A DNA stretch of 64,000 nucleotides from Puniceicoccaceae bacterium 5H (GCA_009772895.1 WOUP01000019.1:1-64000); one strand, 5' to 3'; counted from the stretch's first letter, positions 1 to 9,603 are shown. Notes: a model not told the origin generated them from the letters alone. Translations and numbers: made by a program.

Positions 1-1691
1 GTCAACCGCGCCCGACCCAGCCAGCGGCCCCCGCCGCCAATGCGCCGATCGACCCCGCCACGGGCGAGACGCTGCGCATCATCGCCAGCGAGCGCACGCG
101 CCGCGCCAGCGAGCCCCTGCCCGACCGCAAGGGCGACTACCGCTTCCCGCCGCGCGATCTGCTGACCGAGCCCAAGGAGATCGACGACAGCGGCGACGCC
201 GAAGTCCACCAGCAGACCGCCGAGGCCCTGAAGGATACGCTCGAGCAGTTCAACGTGAAGGTGGAGCTGGGCGAAGTCCACGCCGGGCCCGTCATCACAC
301 GCTACGACATCCACCCGGCCCCGGGTGTGCGCGTGGAAAAGATCCAGAACCTGGACAAGAACCTGGCGCTCAACCTCAAGGCCCTGTCCGTCCGTATCCT
401 CGCGCCCGTGCCCGGCAAGGGCTGCGTCGGTGTCGAGGTGCCCAACAAGAACCCGCAGGCTGTCTTCATCCGCGACATCCTCGACAGCGAGGACTGGGTG
501 AAGACCAAGGCCGAAATCCCGATCGCGCTGGGCAAGGAAGTGAGCGGCAAGCCGCTGATCGCCGACTTGACCAAGATGCCCCACTTGCTCATCGCCGGTT
601 CCACCGGTTCAGGTAAGACGGTGTGTATCAACGCGATCGTCACCTCGCTGCTCTACCGCGCCACCCCGGAAGACCTGAAGTTCGTCATGGTCGACCCCAA
701 GATCGTGGAAATGCAGGTCTATAACAGCCTGCCCCACATGCTCATCCCGGTGGTGACGGACCCCAAGAAGGTGCCCAACGCGCTCAAATACCTGTTGGGC
801 GAAATGGAGCGCCGCTACCAGATGTTTGCCAGCGTGGGCGTGCGCAACATCGCGGGCTTTAACGGCAAGATGGCCAAGGACAAGGCCGAACGCAAGGAAG
901 CCGAGCTGCGGGCGGCCGAGATGGACGCCAGCATGAGCCCAGAGGAGCGTGCCGCCCTCTCGGGCCGCAACATGGAGGTGCCGCGCGAGCTGAGCTTTGA
1001 AGAAGGCGGCGAGCTGCCGGACAAGCTGCCCTACATCGTCTGCATTGTGGACGAGCTGGCCGACCTCATGATGGTCGCCCCGGCGGACATCGAAACTGGC
1101 ATCGCGCGCCTGGCCCAGCTGGCCCGCGCCGCCGGCATCCACCTGATCCTGGCCACCCAGCGACCGTCCGTGAACGTCATCACCGGCGTGATCAAGGCCA
1201 ACCTGCCGAGCCGCATCGCCTTCAAGGTGGCCTCCAAGGTCGACAGCCGCACCATTCTCGATACCCAGGGCGCCGACCACCTGATCGGCAAGGGTGACAT
1301 GCTCTTCCTGCCGCCGGGCAGCGCCGATCTGCTGCGCTCGCAAGGCGCCTTTGTCGACGACGACGAGATCAACGGCATCGTCGACTGGATCAAGGAACAA
1401 AACGGCGAGCCCGAGTTTGACGAAGACTTCCAGCGTCAGGTCGAAGCCGGCGACGAAGGCGGGGGCGACGACGACATCAGCGGCGGAGACGAGTTTGACG
1501 ACAACCTCACCGGCAAGGCGCTCAACGTCATCAAGACCGAGAACAAGGCGTCGACCTCCATGCTGCAGCGCCGCCTCAAAATCGGTTACACCCGCGCCGC
1601 CCGTATCATGGACGAGCTCGAGGAAAAGGGTTACGTCGGCCCCGACAACGGTCCGCCCGTCGGCCGCGAAATCCTCTTCGACGTCGACTAG
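1..1691 (+). CDS. ftsK: DNA translocase FtsK/SpoIIIE, 5' truncated by window edge
   Basis: Hexameric ATP-driven DNA pump that clears chromosome ends from the division septum and activates XerCD at dif. The reading frame is open from base 3, so the N-terminal membrane part lies outside the window; about 562 residues are seen. They include the alpha-domain entry (YRFPPRDLL), Walker A GSTGSGKT near base 595, Walker B CIVDELADLMM, and ATQRPSVNVITG. An acidic Gly/Asp linker precedes the C-terminal gamma winged helix (KASTSMLQRRLKIGYTRAAR), which reads KOPS sites. An internal GTG at 255 is not the real start, because conserved FtsK sequence lies upstream of it. Confidence 0.96.
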   Translation, partial: QPRPTQPAAPAANAPIDPATGETLRIIASERTRRASEPLPDRKGDYRFPPRDLLTEPKEIDDSGDAEVHQQTAEALKDTLEQFNVKVELGEVHAGPVITRYDIHPAPGVRVEKIQNLDKNLALNLKALSVRILAPVPGKGCVGVEVPNKNPQAVFIRDILDSEDWVKTKAEIPIALGKEVSGKPLIADLTKMPHLLIAGSTGSGKTVCINAIVTSLLYRATPEDLKFVMVDPKIVEMQVYNSLPHMLIPVVTDPKKVPNALKYLLGEMERRYQMFASVGVRNIAGFNGKMAKDKAERKEAELRAAEMDASMSPEERAALSGRNMEVPRELSFEEGGELPDKLPYIVCIVDELADLMMVAPADIETGIARLAQLARAAGIHLILATQRPSVNVITGVIKANLPSRIAFKVASKVDSRTILDTQGADHLIGKGDMLFLPPGSADLLRSQGAFVDDDEINGIVDWIKEQNGEPEFDEDFQRQVEAGDEGGGDDDISGGDEFDDNLTGKALNVIKTENKASTSMLQRRLKIGYTRAARIMDELEEKGYVGPDNGPPVGREILFDVD

Positions 1692-1780
1692 GCAACTCTT
1701 GCCCCTCCCCCACCCCAGCGGAGGGGCAAAAAACACGTATTCACCGTCGATGGTGCTGATTTCAGTTCCGGAATAGAAGA

Positions 1781-1893
1781 TCCACAGATTATCAGGATTA
1801 GAAGGATTTTCTGTTTTCCAGGGCGGAGGCGTTATCACCTCGATCGCCATCTTCTCCAAAATAGAAATTTCTTTGATTTCTATAATCTGTGGA
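1781..1893. repeat. 113-bp intergenic inverted-repeat element
   Basis: The element is bounded by a perfect 12-bp inverted repeat, TCCACAGATTAT (1781-1792) and ATAATCTGTGGA (1882-1893). The arms continue imperfectly inward for about 38 bp, and a local hairpin ATAGAAAT/ATTTCTAT sits at 1861-1883. It fills most of the 347-bp gap between ftsK and gmk, where no gene is seen. It is more AT-rich than the flanking genes. It could be a small MITE-like element or a palindromic intergenic repeat; no target-site duplication is obvious. Confidence 0.7.
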
Positions 1894-2038
1894 CCCTGTC
1901 TCTTCCCTTTCCCTGCCGTACCATCTGCGAAAGTCGACGCAATCTGCGGCCCGTCTCCCCCACCTCCCGCGCATCTTCATATCCGCCACCTGACGCTTTC
2001 GGGGTTGTTTCGGCGGCGGACTTCCTTTCAATACTCTT

Positions 2039-2629
2039 ATGCCGCGTACGATTATCCTGATCATTTCCGGGCCGGCGGGTTCGGGGAAGACGACGCTCTG
2101 CGACGCCCTGCTCGAACACTACCCCGATCAGGTGGAGCGCGTCGTCACGACCACCACGCGGCCGCCCCGCCCCGGCGAAGTCGAAGGCCTCGACTACCAC
2201 TTCCTGCAGCGCGAGGCGTTTGAAAAACGCGTTGCCGCCGGCGAATTCCTCGAGTGGGCCGAGATCCACGGCAACCTCTACGGCAGCCAAAAGCGCCACC
2301 TCGTGGACAAGCTGCGCTCCGACGTCGACCTGCTGCTCAACATCGACGTGCAAGGCGCCGCCACCTTTCGCGAGGCCGCCCAAAGCGAACCCTACCTGGC
2401 CGAACGCCTCGTCTCCGTCTTCGTGCGGCCCCAGGACCTCAGCCAGTTGCGCGCGCGCCTCGAGGGCCGCGGCAGCGAAAATGAAGCGTCCCTGGCCCGA
2501 CGACTGAAGACGGCCGAGGAGGAGATCCCCCGCGCGGCGGAGTTCGACTACGTGATCGATAGCCAGACGCGTGAGGAGGATTTCAATCACCTGCTGCAGT
2601 TCTACCACCAGGCCAAGGGCCTCGAGTAG
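2039..2629 (+). CDS. gmk: guanylate kinase
   Basis: Phosphorylates GMP to GDP with ATP in the cytoplasm, as part of GTP and dGTP supply. The 196-residue length is typical. The P-loop is GPAGSGKTT near residue 11. The GMP-binding segment TTTTRPPRPGEVEGLDYHF is followed by FLEWAEIHGNLYGS, and LNIDVQGA is the conserved Walker-B-like strand. The ATG at 2039 puts the P-loop at the usual distance. Its neighbour on the same strand is an ABC exporter 131 bp downstream with no functional link. A weak GC-rich hairpin follows the stop (2645-2662) without a T-tract. Confidence 0.97.
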   Translation: MPRTIILIISGPAGSGKTTLCDALLEHYPDQVERVVTTTTRPPRPGEVEGLDYHFLQREAFEKRVAAGEFLEWAEIHGNLYGSQKRHLVDKLRSDVDLLLNIDVQGAATFREAAQSEPYLAERLVSVFVRPQDLSQLRARLEGRGSENEASLARRLKTAEEEIPRAAEFDYVIDSQTREEDFNHLLQFYHQAKGLE

Positions 2630-2760
2630 CGGCACAAAAAGACCCGCTTCGGCGAAGAAGCGAGACAACTGCGCGCGCGCAGGCCAAACAGCCGTTTTAT
2701 TCGACAGGTGAGCGCTTCCATGTTTAGCTGCCGGTTCAGGCCTCTTCATCCATTGTCGCC

Positions 2761-5040
2761 ATGTCGTCTGCCCTTGAACGCGATCGCGCCATGCTGCGCG
2801 CCTATACGGACCAGCCCGAGGTCATGCCGGCTGAGCTGCGCCGCCGCATCGAGGAGGGCTGGGGCGGCGCGCCGGTCATGCTCTACGGCCTGCTCGACCT
2901 CGATCCCCAGTTGGGACAAACCGAGCGCTGGGTAGCCTTGGGGCCGCGCCAACTGGCCCTGACCAACGGCGAAGGCGCGATCCAATACGTCAAGCGCGAC
3001 CACATCCACCACGTGGAGGAACACCCGGGGCTCAGCGCCACAACCTTGATCCTCGTCGGCGAAGACACCCGACAACCCGCGCTCGCCACGCTGCGCTACA
3101 GCTACCGCCAGCAAAACGCGGTGGGTGCGATCGCCTTTGTGCTCAAGCAGGCGCTGGACGGCAATACCATCCGCTACGAGGGCGATCCCGACGCACTCTA
3201 CGCCGACGCCATCGCCAAGCCCAACCGCGACGCGCAGGCGACCGTGGTGCAAAACCAGTCGAGCGTGCTGCGGCGCCTCGCCGGCTTTGCCAAGCCCTAC
3301 TGGCGCAACCTCGCGCTCGGGCTCTTCGGCGCGATCGGGTTGACCGCGATGATGCTGATCCCGCCCTTCCTCACCCGCCACATCATCGACGGGGTCGTGA
3401 TGCCGGCCACGCAGGGAGACATCACCGGCGAGGAGGCTCTGAATCAGGGCCTGTGGCTCGCCGGCATCCTGCTGGGCACCTTCATCATACGCGAATTCTT
3501 CCTCTGGCTGCGGCTCAATCAGCTTTCCATCCTGGGCGAATACATCGCGCGCGACCTGCGCCGCACCCTTTACGACCACCTGCACCGGCTCTCCGTCAGC
3601 TTCTTCTCCCGCCACCAGACGGGCAGCATCATCAGCCGCGTCTCCAGCGATACCGACCGCATCTGGGACTTCATCGCCTTCGGCGTGGCCGAGCTGCTCT
3701 TCGGGCTCACGCTGATGCTGGGGCTCGCCGGCGTGCTGCTCTACCTGGACTGGCAGCTGGGGCTGATCCTCGTGCTGCCGATGCCGCTGCTCTTCCTCCT
3801 GCTCTACTGGATGGGGCGCAAGCTGCACCGTGTGTTCCTGCGCATCTGGCAGCGTTGGAGCGAAATGACCTCAACCGTGTCGGACACCATGCCGGGCATT
3901 CGCGTGGTGCAGGCCTTCGACCAGAGCGACTACGAGCGTGCCCGCTTTCACCAGCGCAACGACAAGGTCTTCGAGGAGGCGACGCGCATCCACCGGATCT
4001 GGACCAGCCACTGGCCGCTCATCTACCTGGGCGTCAATATCCTGATCGTCGCCGTCTGGTTCCTCGGCATCCCGCGCATGCTCGGCACGGAAGGCTTCCG
4101 CCCGATGAGCACGGGCACCTTCGTGGCCTTCCTCTTTTACATGGGCATGTTTGTGATGCCGCTGGAGATGTTCGGCTACCTCACCCGCATGATCAACCGC
4201 AGCATCTCCAGCGCGCAACGCGTCTTCGAGATCCTCGACACCGAGCCCGAGGTCCGCGAGGTCGAAAACCCGATGGAGCTGCGTCCGCTGGAAGGCCACA
4301 TCGTGTTCGAAGACGTCACGTTCGGCTACGATCCGGTGCGGCAGATCCTCAAGGGCGTGAGCTTTCAGATCCAGCCGGGCGAGATGATCGGACTCGTCGG
4401 CCCCAGCGGCGCGGGCAAGACGACCATCATCAACCTGATCGCACGCTTTTTCGATACCACCACCGGCGCAATCCGCATCGACGGTCACAATATCCGCGAG
4501 CTGGACCTCGGCGCGCTGCGCCAGCAAATCGGCATGGTGCTGCAAGACCCGTATCTCTTTCACGGCAGCGTGCTGGACAACATCCGCTACGGCAAACCGG
4601 ATGCCAGCTTCAACGAGGTGATCGCCGCCGCCCGGGCCGCCAACGCGCACGACTTTATCTGCAAGCTGCCCAACGGCTACGACACCATCGTGGGCGAACG
4701 CGGACACACCCTCAGCGGCGGGGAGCGCCAACGCGTCTCCATTGCCCGCGCCGTGCTGCACAACCCGCGCGTGCTCATCCTCGACGAAGCCACCAGCAGC
4801 GTCGACACCGAGACCGAGCGCAAGATCCAGGAAGCCATCGACCGCTTGATCCACGGCCGCACGGTCATCGCCATCGCCCACCGCCTGAGCACCCTGAGCC
4901 GCGCCAATCGCCTCTTCGTGATGAAAGACGGCAAACTGGTCGAAACCGGCACCCACGCCGAATTGCTCGAAAACCCCGACGGCGTCTACACCAAGCTCCA
5001 CCGCATCCAGCGCGAGCTCCACGAAATGTACGCCGTATAG
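2761..5040 (+). CDS. MsbA-like ABC exporter (fused TM and ATPase) with N-terminal extension
   Basis: A 759-residue half-transporter of the type I exporter fold. Residues 1 to about 165 form a soluble extension with the look of a PH-like beta domain (WVALGPRQLALTNGEG), which standard MsbA proteins lack. Six membrane segments follow to about 490, then the ATPase: Walker A GPSGAGKTT near 547, signature LSGGERQR near 651, Walker B VLILDEATSS near 671 and H-loop AIAHRLST. The DUF1854 gene 148 bp downstream is a recurrent partner of this transporter subtype. In Burkholderiales that pair is annotated as cyanophycin-associated. The substrate cannot be read from the sequence. Confidence 0.88.
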   Translation: MSSALERDRAMLRAYTDQPEVMPAELRRRIEEGWGGAPVMLYGLLDLDPQLGQTERWVALGPRQLALTNGEGAIQYVKRDHIHHVEEHPGLSATTLILVGEDTRQPALATLRYSYRQQNAVGAIAFVLKQALDGNTIRYEGDPDALYADAIAKPNRDAQATVVQNQSSVLRRLAGFAKPYWRNLALGLFGAIGLTAMMLIPPFLTRHIIDGVVMPATQGDITGEEALNQGLWLAGILLGTFIIREFFLWLRLNQLSILGEYIARDLRRTLYDHLHRLSVSFFSRHQTGSIISRVSSDTDRIWDFIAFGVAELLFGLTLMLGLAGVLLYLDWQLGLILVLPMPLLFLLLYWMGRKLHRVFLRIWQRWSEMTSTVSDTMPGIRVVQAFDQSDYERARFHQRNDKVFEEATRIHRIWTSHWPLIYLGVNILIVAVWFLGIPRMLGTEGFRPMSTGTFVAFLFYMGMFVMPLEMFGYLTRMINRSISSAQRVFEILDTEPEVREVENPMELRPLEGHIVFEDVTFGYDPVRQILKGVSFQIQPGEMIGLVGPSGAGKTTIINLIARFFDTTTGAIRIDGHNIRELDLGALRQQIGMVLQDPYLFHGSVLDNIRYGKPDASFNEVIAAARAANAHDFICKLPNGYDTIVGERGHTLSGGERQRVSIARAVLHNPRVLILDEATSSVDTETERKIQEAIDRLIHGRTVIAIAHRLSTLSRANRLFVMKDGKLVETGTHAELLENPDGVYTKLHRIQRELHEMYAV

Positions 5041-5053
5041 GAAAAAGATTTTT

Positions 5054-5145
5054 CAACAGAAGACCACCAAGGACGCCAGACGGTAGAGGATTGGATCACG
5101 CTTTTTCGCATCTTTGCGCTCTTCGTGTTCCTCCGTTTAGAACTC
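5054..5145. repeat. imperfect inverted-repeat element between exporter and DUF1854 gene
   Basis: The left arm begins CAACAGAAGACCACCAAGG. The right arm, read on the other strand, is GGAGGAACACGAAGAGCGC, so two purine-rich arms face each other at about 70% identity by eye. The element at 12914-13023 is built the same way and carries the same CAACAGAAGA 10-mer at one end. Similar ACAGAGGA/AACGCAGAG palindromic intergenic repeats are widespread in PVC-group genomes. No ORF fits inside it. Confidence 0.55.
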
Positions 5146-5188
5146 TCTTAACCCCTGACACTCCTGTTCCAGCCACATCCCCCTCGCC

Positions 5189-5659
5189 ATGACGAAGATC
5201 GAACGACCCAAGCTGAAACTCGCCGATGACGGCCGGCTGCTCGCCCAGGAGGGGGAGCAGTGGACGAGTGTGCGCTTGCGGCCCTGCTTCCCGTGGTCGC
5301 GGCCGGGGGAGTTCATCTCGCTGCGCGATGCGGACGAGCGTGAGGTGGCCCTGGTGGAGAAGGTGAGCCACCTCGATACCGAGAGCTGTCAGGCCCTGAA
5401 GAAGGCCTTGGAACAAACGAGCTTTGTCTTCGAGATCCAGCGTGTGGTGAGCATCGGTCGCCGGTTCGAGCTGCGCCTCTGGAAGGTCGAAACCGCCCAG
5501 GGCGTGCGCACCTTTACGACCAAACTCGAGGACTGGCCCGAGCAGAAGCAGAGCGGGCAAATCGTGATCCGCGACGTGGCGGGCGACCTCTACGTGATCC
5601 CCAAGCTAGAGGCCCTCGACGCGGCCTCGCAGGACAAGCTGTGGGCGTATTTGGCCTAG
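5189..5659 (+). CDS. DUF1854 family protein
   Basis: A 156-residue soluble protein matching the DUF1854 pattern: the LRPCFPWSRPGEFISLRD segment, a central helix, a VSIGRRFELRLWKVET strand pair, and a closing IVIRDVAGDLYVIP before a short C-terminal helix. It has no signal peptide or membrane segment. Proteins of this family are commonly encoded next to an ABC exporter with an N-terminal extension, as here. In Burkholderiales the pair sits by cyanophycin synthetase genes, but no cphA is present in this window. It may be an accessory or regulatory subunit of the exporter; no biochemical function is known to me. Confidence 0.8.
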   Translation: MTKIERPKLKLADDGRLLAQEGEQWTSVRLRPCFPWSRPGEFISLRDADEREVALVEKVSHLDTESCQALKKALEQTSFVFEIQRVVSIGRRFELRLWKVETAQGVRTFTTKLEDWPEQKQSGQIVIRDVAGDLYVIPKLEALDAASQDKLWAYLA

Positions 5660-5719
5660 GCGACATAACGCCTGGTACATGACCTGCTCCAGCGGAAGCG
5701 CATCTTCAACCGCTAGATC

Positions 5720-6634
5720 ATGTCCCTCCGCTGTCTGAAAACGCTCATCCTCACCGCGCTTGCGCTCAGCGGCGCCCTCTTTTGCCCATCCGCCGCCCTG
5801 GCCAAACCCGGGGAAGTCTACACCGAGCCGCCGGCGGGCGTCCTTGCCTACGCCCCCTTCCTAATCCGGGATGGTGAGGTCTGTCTCATTATCGACTATA
5901 CCGAGCGCTATCCGATTATCGTCGAAGAGGGAGAAGAACAGGTCATCCGCCGTGACGATCGGTATGTATTCTTGCCGGTAGCGGGCTTTGCCCCCGTTCA
6001 CGTTGTGAATGACAAACCAATCAAAGAGGTCATCTCAGGCAACTTCGACACGACACGCCGGCATGTCACTTTGGACCGCGACGTCGACAAACTTTACTGC
6101 CTCGGGCTCTGCACGGCGGAGTATGATGAGACGAACACCCAAATCACGGGGAGGAGAGAAGGTCCCTTTGTAGCCTACGAGCCCAGGGAATGCTTTGTCC
6201 GCATTGGCTCGCTAGTCCGAAATTTCAATGACCAGGGCGTCTACTTCGACATCTTCTATTGCATGAAGGGCAAGCCACTTTTCCAGGCGTTCACTCCAAA
6301 CACCACCAAGATTTTCGAGCACAGCGAGCAGCAGTTTTTCGGGTCCATCCGGCAGCAATACCTCGCCGCCCATCCCCACAACACGACGGAGTTGCAACTG
6401 CTGCATCACCCGCTCCCCGAAACGCCCGACGAAAGCCTGAAGGGGCAGAAACTGGTTTTTCAGACGCGGTTTGACGAAGAGGGCCGCGTAGACCGCGTGA
6501 TCCCGCAGGACGGGGACGCGCCCACGCCGCTGATCGACGCCGGGGTGCAGGCGCTCTTCGCCTGGCGCAGCCTGCCCGCGCTGGAAGACGGCCTGCCCGT
6601 CGCCTCCGAGGTGCTGATCCCGATCCAGTTCTAG
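5720..6634 (+). CDS. exported protein with TonB-C-like C-terminal domain
   Basis: 304 residues beginning with a clear Sec signal peptide (hydrophobic core LILTALALSGALF, cleavage near ALA-K). The central 200 residues are not recognised. The last 65 residues resemble a TonB C-terminal fold: LVFQTRFDEEGRVDRVIPQ, then ALFAWRSLPALEDGLPV and a closing PIQF. A periplasmic role is inferred, perhaps envelope-protein interaction. No TonB membrane anchor or proline-rich spacer is present. The gene ends head-on with the channel gene: both stop codons lie within the palindrome CTAG at 6631-6634. Confidence 0.6.
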   Translation: MSLRCLKTLILTALALSGALFCPSAALAKPGEVYTEPPAGVLAYAPFLIRDGEVCLIIDYTERYPIIVEEGEEQVIRRDDRYVFLPVAGFAPVHVVNDKPIKEVISGNFDTTRRHVTLDRDVDKLYCLGLCTAEYDETNTQITGRREGPFVAYEPRECFVRIGSLVRNFNDQGVYFDIFYCMKGKPLFQAFTPNTTKIFEHSEQQFFGSIRQQYLAAHPHNTTELQLLHHPLPETPDESLKGQKLVFQTRFDEEGRVDRVIPQDGDAPTPLIDAGVQALFAWRSLPALEDGLPVASEVLIPIQF

Positions 6635-7686
6635 GCGTCCGCCGGATTGAGCGGCACGGCGTCGCGCTTCTCGCCGAGGTCTTGCTCCAGGTTCAGGGCG
6701 TCGGCGTGCCAGCCGTCGTGGTGCAGCATGCTGGCAAGGATGCAACGCCGGTTGGCCAGCTTCTCGTAGCCCCGCTTGATCGCGGCCTCGTCCTCCAGCG
6801 GGATGCCCACGCGTCGCAGCGAGTCGAGTTCCGGCAGCGGCAACGGCCCATGCCCCTGCTCCTTGAACCCGTGGTGCAGCGTCTCGAGATAGGCGTTGAG
6901 CGCGCCGCGCATGTTTTGCAGCACCCGGTCGTTGGGCCGCACATCGTGGTGCACCGCCACCTCAAACAGCGTCACCACCTCGTCCAGCTTGGCGATATTG
7001 AGGTAGATCGACTTGCGCGGATCGCGCTGGTGAAAGTAATTGAGAATCGGGTAGACGAGGTGCAGCTGGCCTTGCTGAATCACGAGCGAACTGGTGCTCG
7101 GCCCCAGGTAGGGCGGGTCGCCAAAGTCGGTGCCGCTCCACTCCCGCGTGAGGATGTCTTGCGGGCTGCGGCCATAGCAGGAGAGCTGGATCGACAGGCA
7201 CTTGCCGCCCAGCACGGCCGACACCACCGGCACGAGGTAGGTAATCGCCATCGTCAGGTAGGTAATGCCGAGGAACGAAATGAAGGCCGAGTAGAGCTTC
7301 CAGAATGCGTCCTTGGTCACGTAGTCGCCCATGCCGAGGGTCGAGAGGGTGTAGCCGACGTAGTAGATCTTGTCCGCCCAGGTGCCGGGCTCCTGCGTTT
7401 GCGAAGAAACGATCGAGAGCGGGTGTGCCATGAAGACCAGCGAGTTGGCCACCCAGATCCAGAAGGTCCAGTGGGCGAAAGTCAGCAGCAGGATCATCAT
7501 GCCGCCTTGGCTCAGCACCCGGCTCTTGGCCCGGTGTCGGCCCAACCGCAGCAGCACCCGCCACAGGCAGTGCCCCCAGCGCTCCGTGATGGGGCCCGCC
7601 CCTGTCGACGAGATAGCAGTGAGCGCAAAATCGTAGGCGATGGCGACAAAGAGGAAGATTCCCAAACAAAAGAGCGGCCAATTCAT
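6631..7686 (-). CDS. two-TM-type potassium channel family protein
   Basis: 351 residues. It has an N-terminal membrane helix, a second segment (MMILLLTFAHWTFWIWV), and a pore loop with the filter TLSTLGMGDYVT near residues 112-123, matching the K+ signature TxGxGD. The following helix (FLGITYLTMAITYLVPVV) is the inner helix. The remaining 190 residues are cytoplasmic, helical and not recognised; they are not an RCK domain. It lies 57 bp downstream of the floA operon on the same strand and may be co-transcribed. Selective K+ conductance is inferred from the filter. Confidence 0.82.
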   Translation of the reverse strand: MNWPLFCLGIFLFVAIAYDFALTAISSTGAGPITERWGHCLWRVLLRLGRHRAKSRVLSQGGMMILLLTFAHWTFWIWVANSLVFMAHPLSIVSSQTQEPGTWADKIYYVGYTLSTLGMGDYVTKDAFWKLYSAFISFLGITYLTMAITYLVPVVSAVLGGKCLSIQLSCYGRSPQDILTREWSGTDFGDPPYLGPSTSSLVIQQGQLHLVYPILNYFHQRDPRKSIYLNIAKLDEVVTLFEVAVHHDVRPNDRVLQNMRGALNAYLETLHHGFKEQGHGPLPLPELDSLRRVGIPLEDEAAIKRGYEKLANRRCILASMLHHDGWHADALNLEQDLGEKRDAVPLNPADA

Positions 7687-7743
7687 GCCGCTCTTTGTTG
7701 GCTAGATACGTACCAGTTGGGAAGGATGGGGTCGATTCAGCCT

Positions 7744-8544
7744 CTAACGTGGCAGATCGGTCGTGGATTCGCGCATGGAGACCGGTTGACCGAAGATCTC
7801 GGCGAGCACAATGCCCTTCTGCACCGCCAGCGGGTCGTGCAGAATCTGGTGCAGCGCATCGTCGACCGGCAAATCGCCCAGCCCCCAGCCGTCACCCACC
7901 GGAACCGCTCGCGACTTCCCGTAGCGGGAAGCCGATTGCTGGCCCTTGCGCATGATCTCCTGGGCGCGTTCGTGGGCCGCTTTGCGCTGACGCTCAGCCT
8001 CCTGAGCCTTGCGTTGCTGCTCGCGGACCCGCGCCATCATGTCTTCCACCGGATTGCTGACCGACTCCGCCGGCGCACGCTGGGGTTCCGTATGCTGGTC
8101 CATGAAGCCGCGCAACGGCTTGGGCTCCGGGCGCTCATAGGGCTCCGGCTCGGGCCGCTCATAGGCGGGTTGCGGCACTGGCCGCGGCTGCGGCTGCGGC
8201 CGTTGCTGATCCTGATCGGACCGGAAGGGGTCGTAATGCGGCTCCTCCCGCTGCTCGGCGGGCAAGGGTGGCGGCGCAACGCGCCCGGTGTCCTCGTAGT
8301 GGCGCTCGGCGTAACGGCGGCGCAGCTCTTCCTGCAGGCGGCGGGCTTCGCCGACAGAGGCGTCCTTGCGCTCCTGCATGCGGCGCTTGGCCGCGGCCCA
8401 CTCGCTTTCCTGCGGCGGGCGCGACGAATTCTCTTCCTCCTCGCTGGATTTGCGGGAGGCGTTGAAGATCTGGATGATCACCCACAGAATCACGAAGATC
8501 GCGGGCAAAAACTCTCCAACGTCGAATGCGAGTAGCGGTGTCAT
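7744..8544 (-). CDS. membrane-anchored proline-rich protein of the floA operon
   Basis: 266 residues. One N-terminal membrane helix (FLPAIFVILWVIIQIF) is followed by a charged and coiled region, then a disordered stretch rich in P/E/Q/R (residues about 100-165). The C-terminal motif DPLAVQKGIVLAEIFGQP recalls a short motif found at the ends of many PVC-group proteins (pattern dp...R.AiilaEILgpP). It is the last gene of the operon, 36 bp after floA, suggesting a link to the FloA/NfeD membrane microdomain. The function is unknown. Confidence 0.6.
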   Translation of the reverse strand: MTPLLAFDVGEFLPAIFVILWVIIQIFNASRKSSEEEENSSRPPQESEWAAAKRRMQERKDASVGEARRLQEELRRRYAERHYEDTGRVAPPPLPAEQREEPHYDPFRSDQDQQRPQPQPRPVPQPAYERPEPEPYERPEPKPLRGFMDQHTEPQRAPAESVSNPVEDMMARVREQQRKAQEAERQRKAAHERAQEIMRKGQQSASRYGKSRAVPVGDGWGLGDLPVDDALHQILHDPLAVQKGIVLAEIFGQPVSMRESTTDLPR

Positions 8545-8580
8545 GCCAAAGGGCCGGGCGCCGAAACGCCCGACGCGGGC

Positions 8581-9603
8581 TTACATTTTGGGATTGTCGT
8601 TGGACTGGCCGGGCTTGGCGATGGAGCTGCGCATGTCGGTGTCGGATTCGACGTTCTTGATGCGCATGTAATCCATCACGCCCAGGTTGCCCTGGCGGAA
8701 GGCTTCGGCGATGGCGAGCGGCACTTCGGCCTGCGCTTCGACCACCTTGGCCTGCATCTCCTGGACCTTGGCCTTCATTTCCTGTTCGAGCGCCACGGCG
8801 GCGGCGCGGCGGATTTCGGCCTGCGCCTGGGCCATGTTCTTGTTGGCCACGGCCTGGGCTTCCTGGAGTTGCGCGCCCACGTTTTCACCCACGTCCACGT
8901 CGGCGATGTCGATGGAAAGGATCTCGAAGGCCGTGCCCTTGTCCAGGCCGCGTGCCAGCACGTTGCGCGAGATAGCGTCCGGGTTTTCGAGCACCCACTT
9001 GTAGGACTCGGCCGAACCGATGGTGGTGACGATGCCTTCACCCACGCGGGCGATGACCGTCTCTTCCTGGGCGCTGCCCACGTAGTCCTCGAGGTTGGTC
9101 CGCACCGTGACGCGCGCCCGGGCCTTCACCTGAATGCCGTCCTTGGCCACGCCGTCGATGGTGTTACGGGTCGAACCCGCCGCCGGACAGTCGATCACCT
9201 TGGGGTTGATGGACGTGCGCACGGCTTCCATCACGCTCTTCTCGGTGCCCTTGGTCGCAAGGTCGATCCCGCAGGCGGTATCCCAGTCCAGCGGGATGTT
9301 GGCCTTCTGGGCGTTGATCAGGGCCTGAGTGGTCTTGATGATGTCGCCCCCGGCCATGTAGTGGGTTTCAAATTCGTCGGTGCTGATGCTGAGGCCGGCC
9401 TTCACCGCCATGATCCGCGCGTCGACAATGGCGGAGTAAGGCAGCTTCCGAAACAGCGCCATGACGACGATGCGGAAGAACGGCACCGAGGCGCCGGAAG
9501 AGTTGGCCTTGATCCAGGCGCTGCCGAAGGACATCGCGAGCCCGAAAAAGATCAGGGCGAAGATGCCGATGACAACGAAGGCAATGATGGAGAGTACGTC
9601 CAT
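8581..9603 (-). CDS. floA: flotillin-like protein FloA (SPFH/band-7 family)
   Basis: 340 residues, typical of FloA/YqfA. An N-terminal hairpin membrane segment is followed by the SPFH domain ([20 protein letters not shown], then [17 protein letters not shown]). A long Ala/Glu/Gln helical region ([16 protein letters not shown] and onward) drives oligomerisation. FloA organises functional membrane microdomains. The gene follows two nfeD genes on the same strand with a 58-bp gap, the classic flotillin-NfeD pairing. Confidence 0.95.
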   Translation of the reverse strand: MDVLSIIAFVVIGIFALIFFGLAMSFGSAWIKANSSGASVPFFRIVVMALFRKLPYSAIVDARIMAVKAGLSISTDEFETHYMAGGDIIKTTQALINAQKANIPLDWDTACGIDLATKGTEKSVMEAVRTSINPKVIDCPAAGSTRNTIDGVAKDGIQVKARARVTVRTNLEDYVGSAQEETVIARVGEGIVTTIGSAESYKWVLENPDAISRNVLARGLDKGTAFEILSIDIADVDVGENVGAQLQEAQAVANKNMAQAQAEIRRAAAVALEQEMKAKVQEMQAKVVEAQAEVPLAIAEAFRQGNLGVMDYMRIKNVESDTDMRSSIAKPGQSNDNPKM

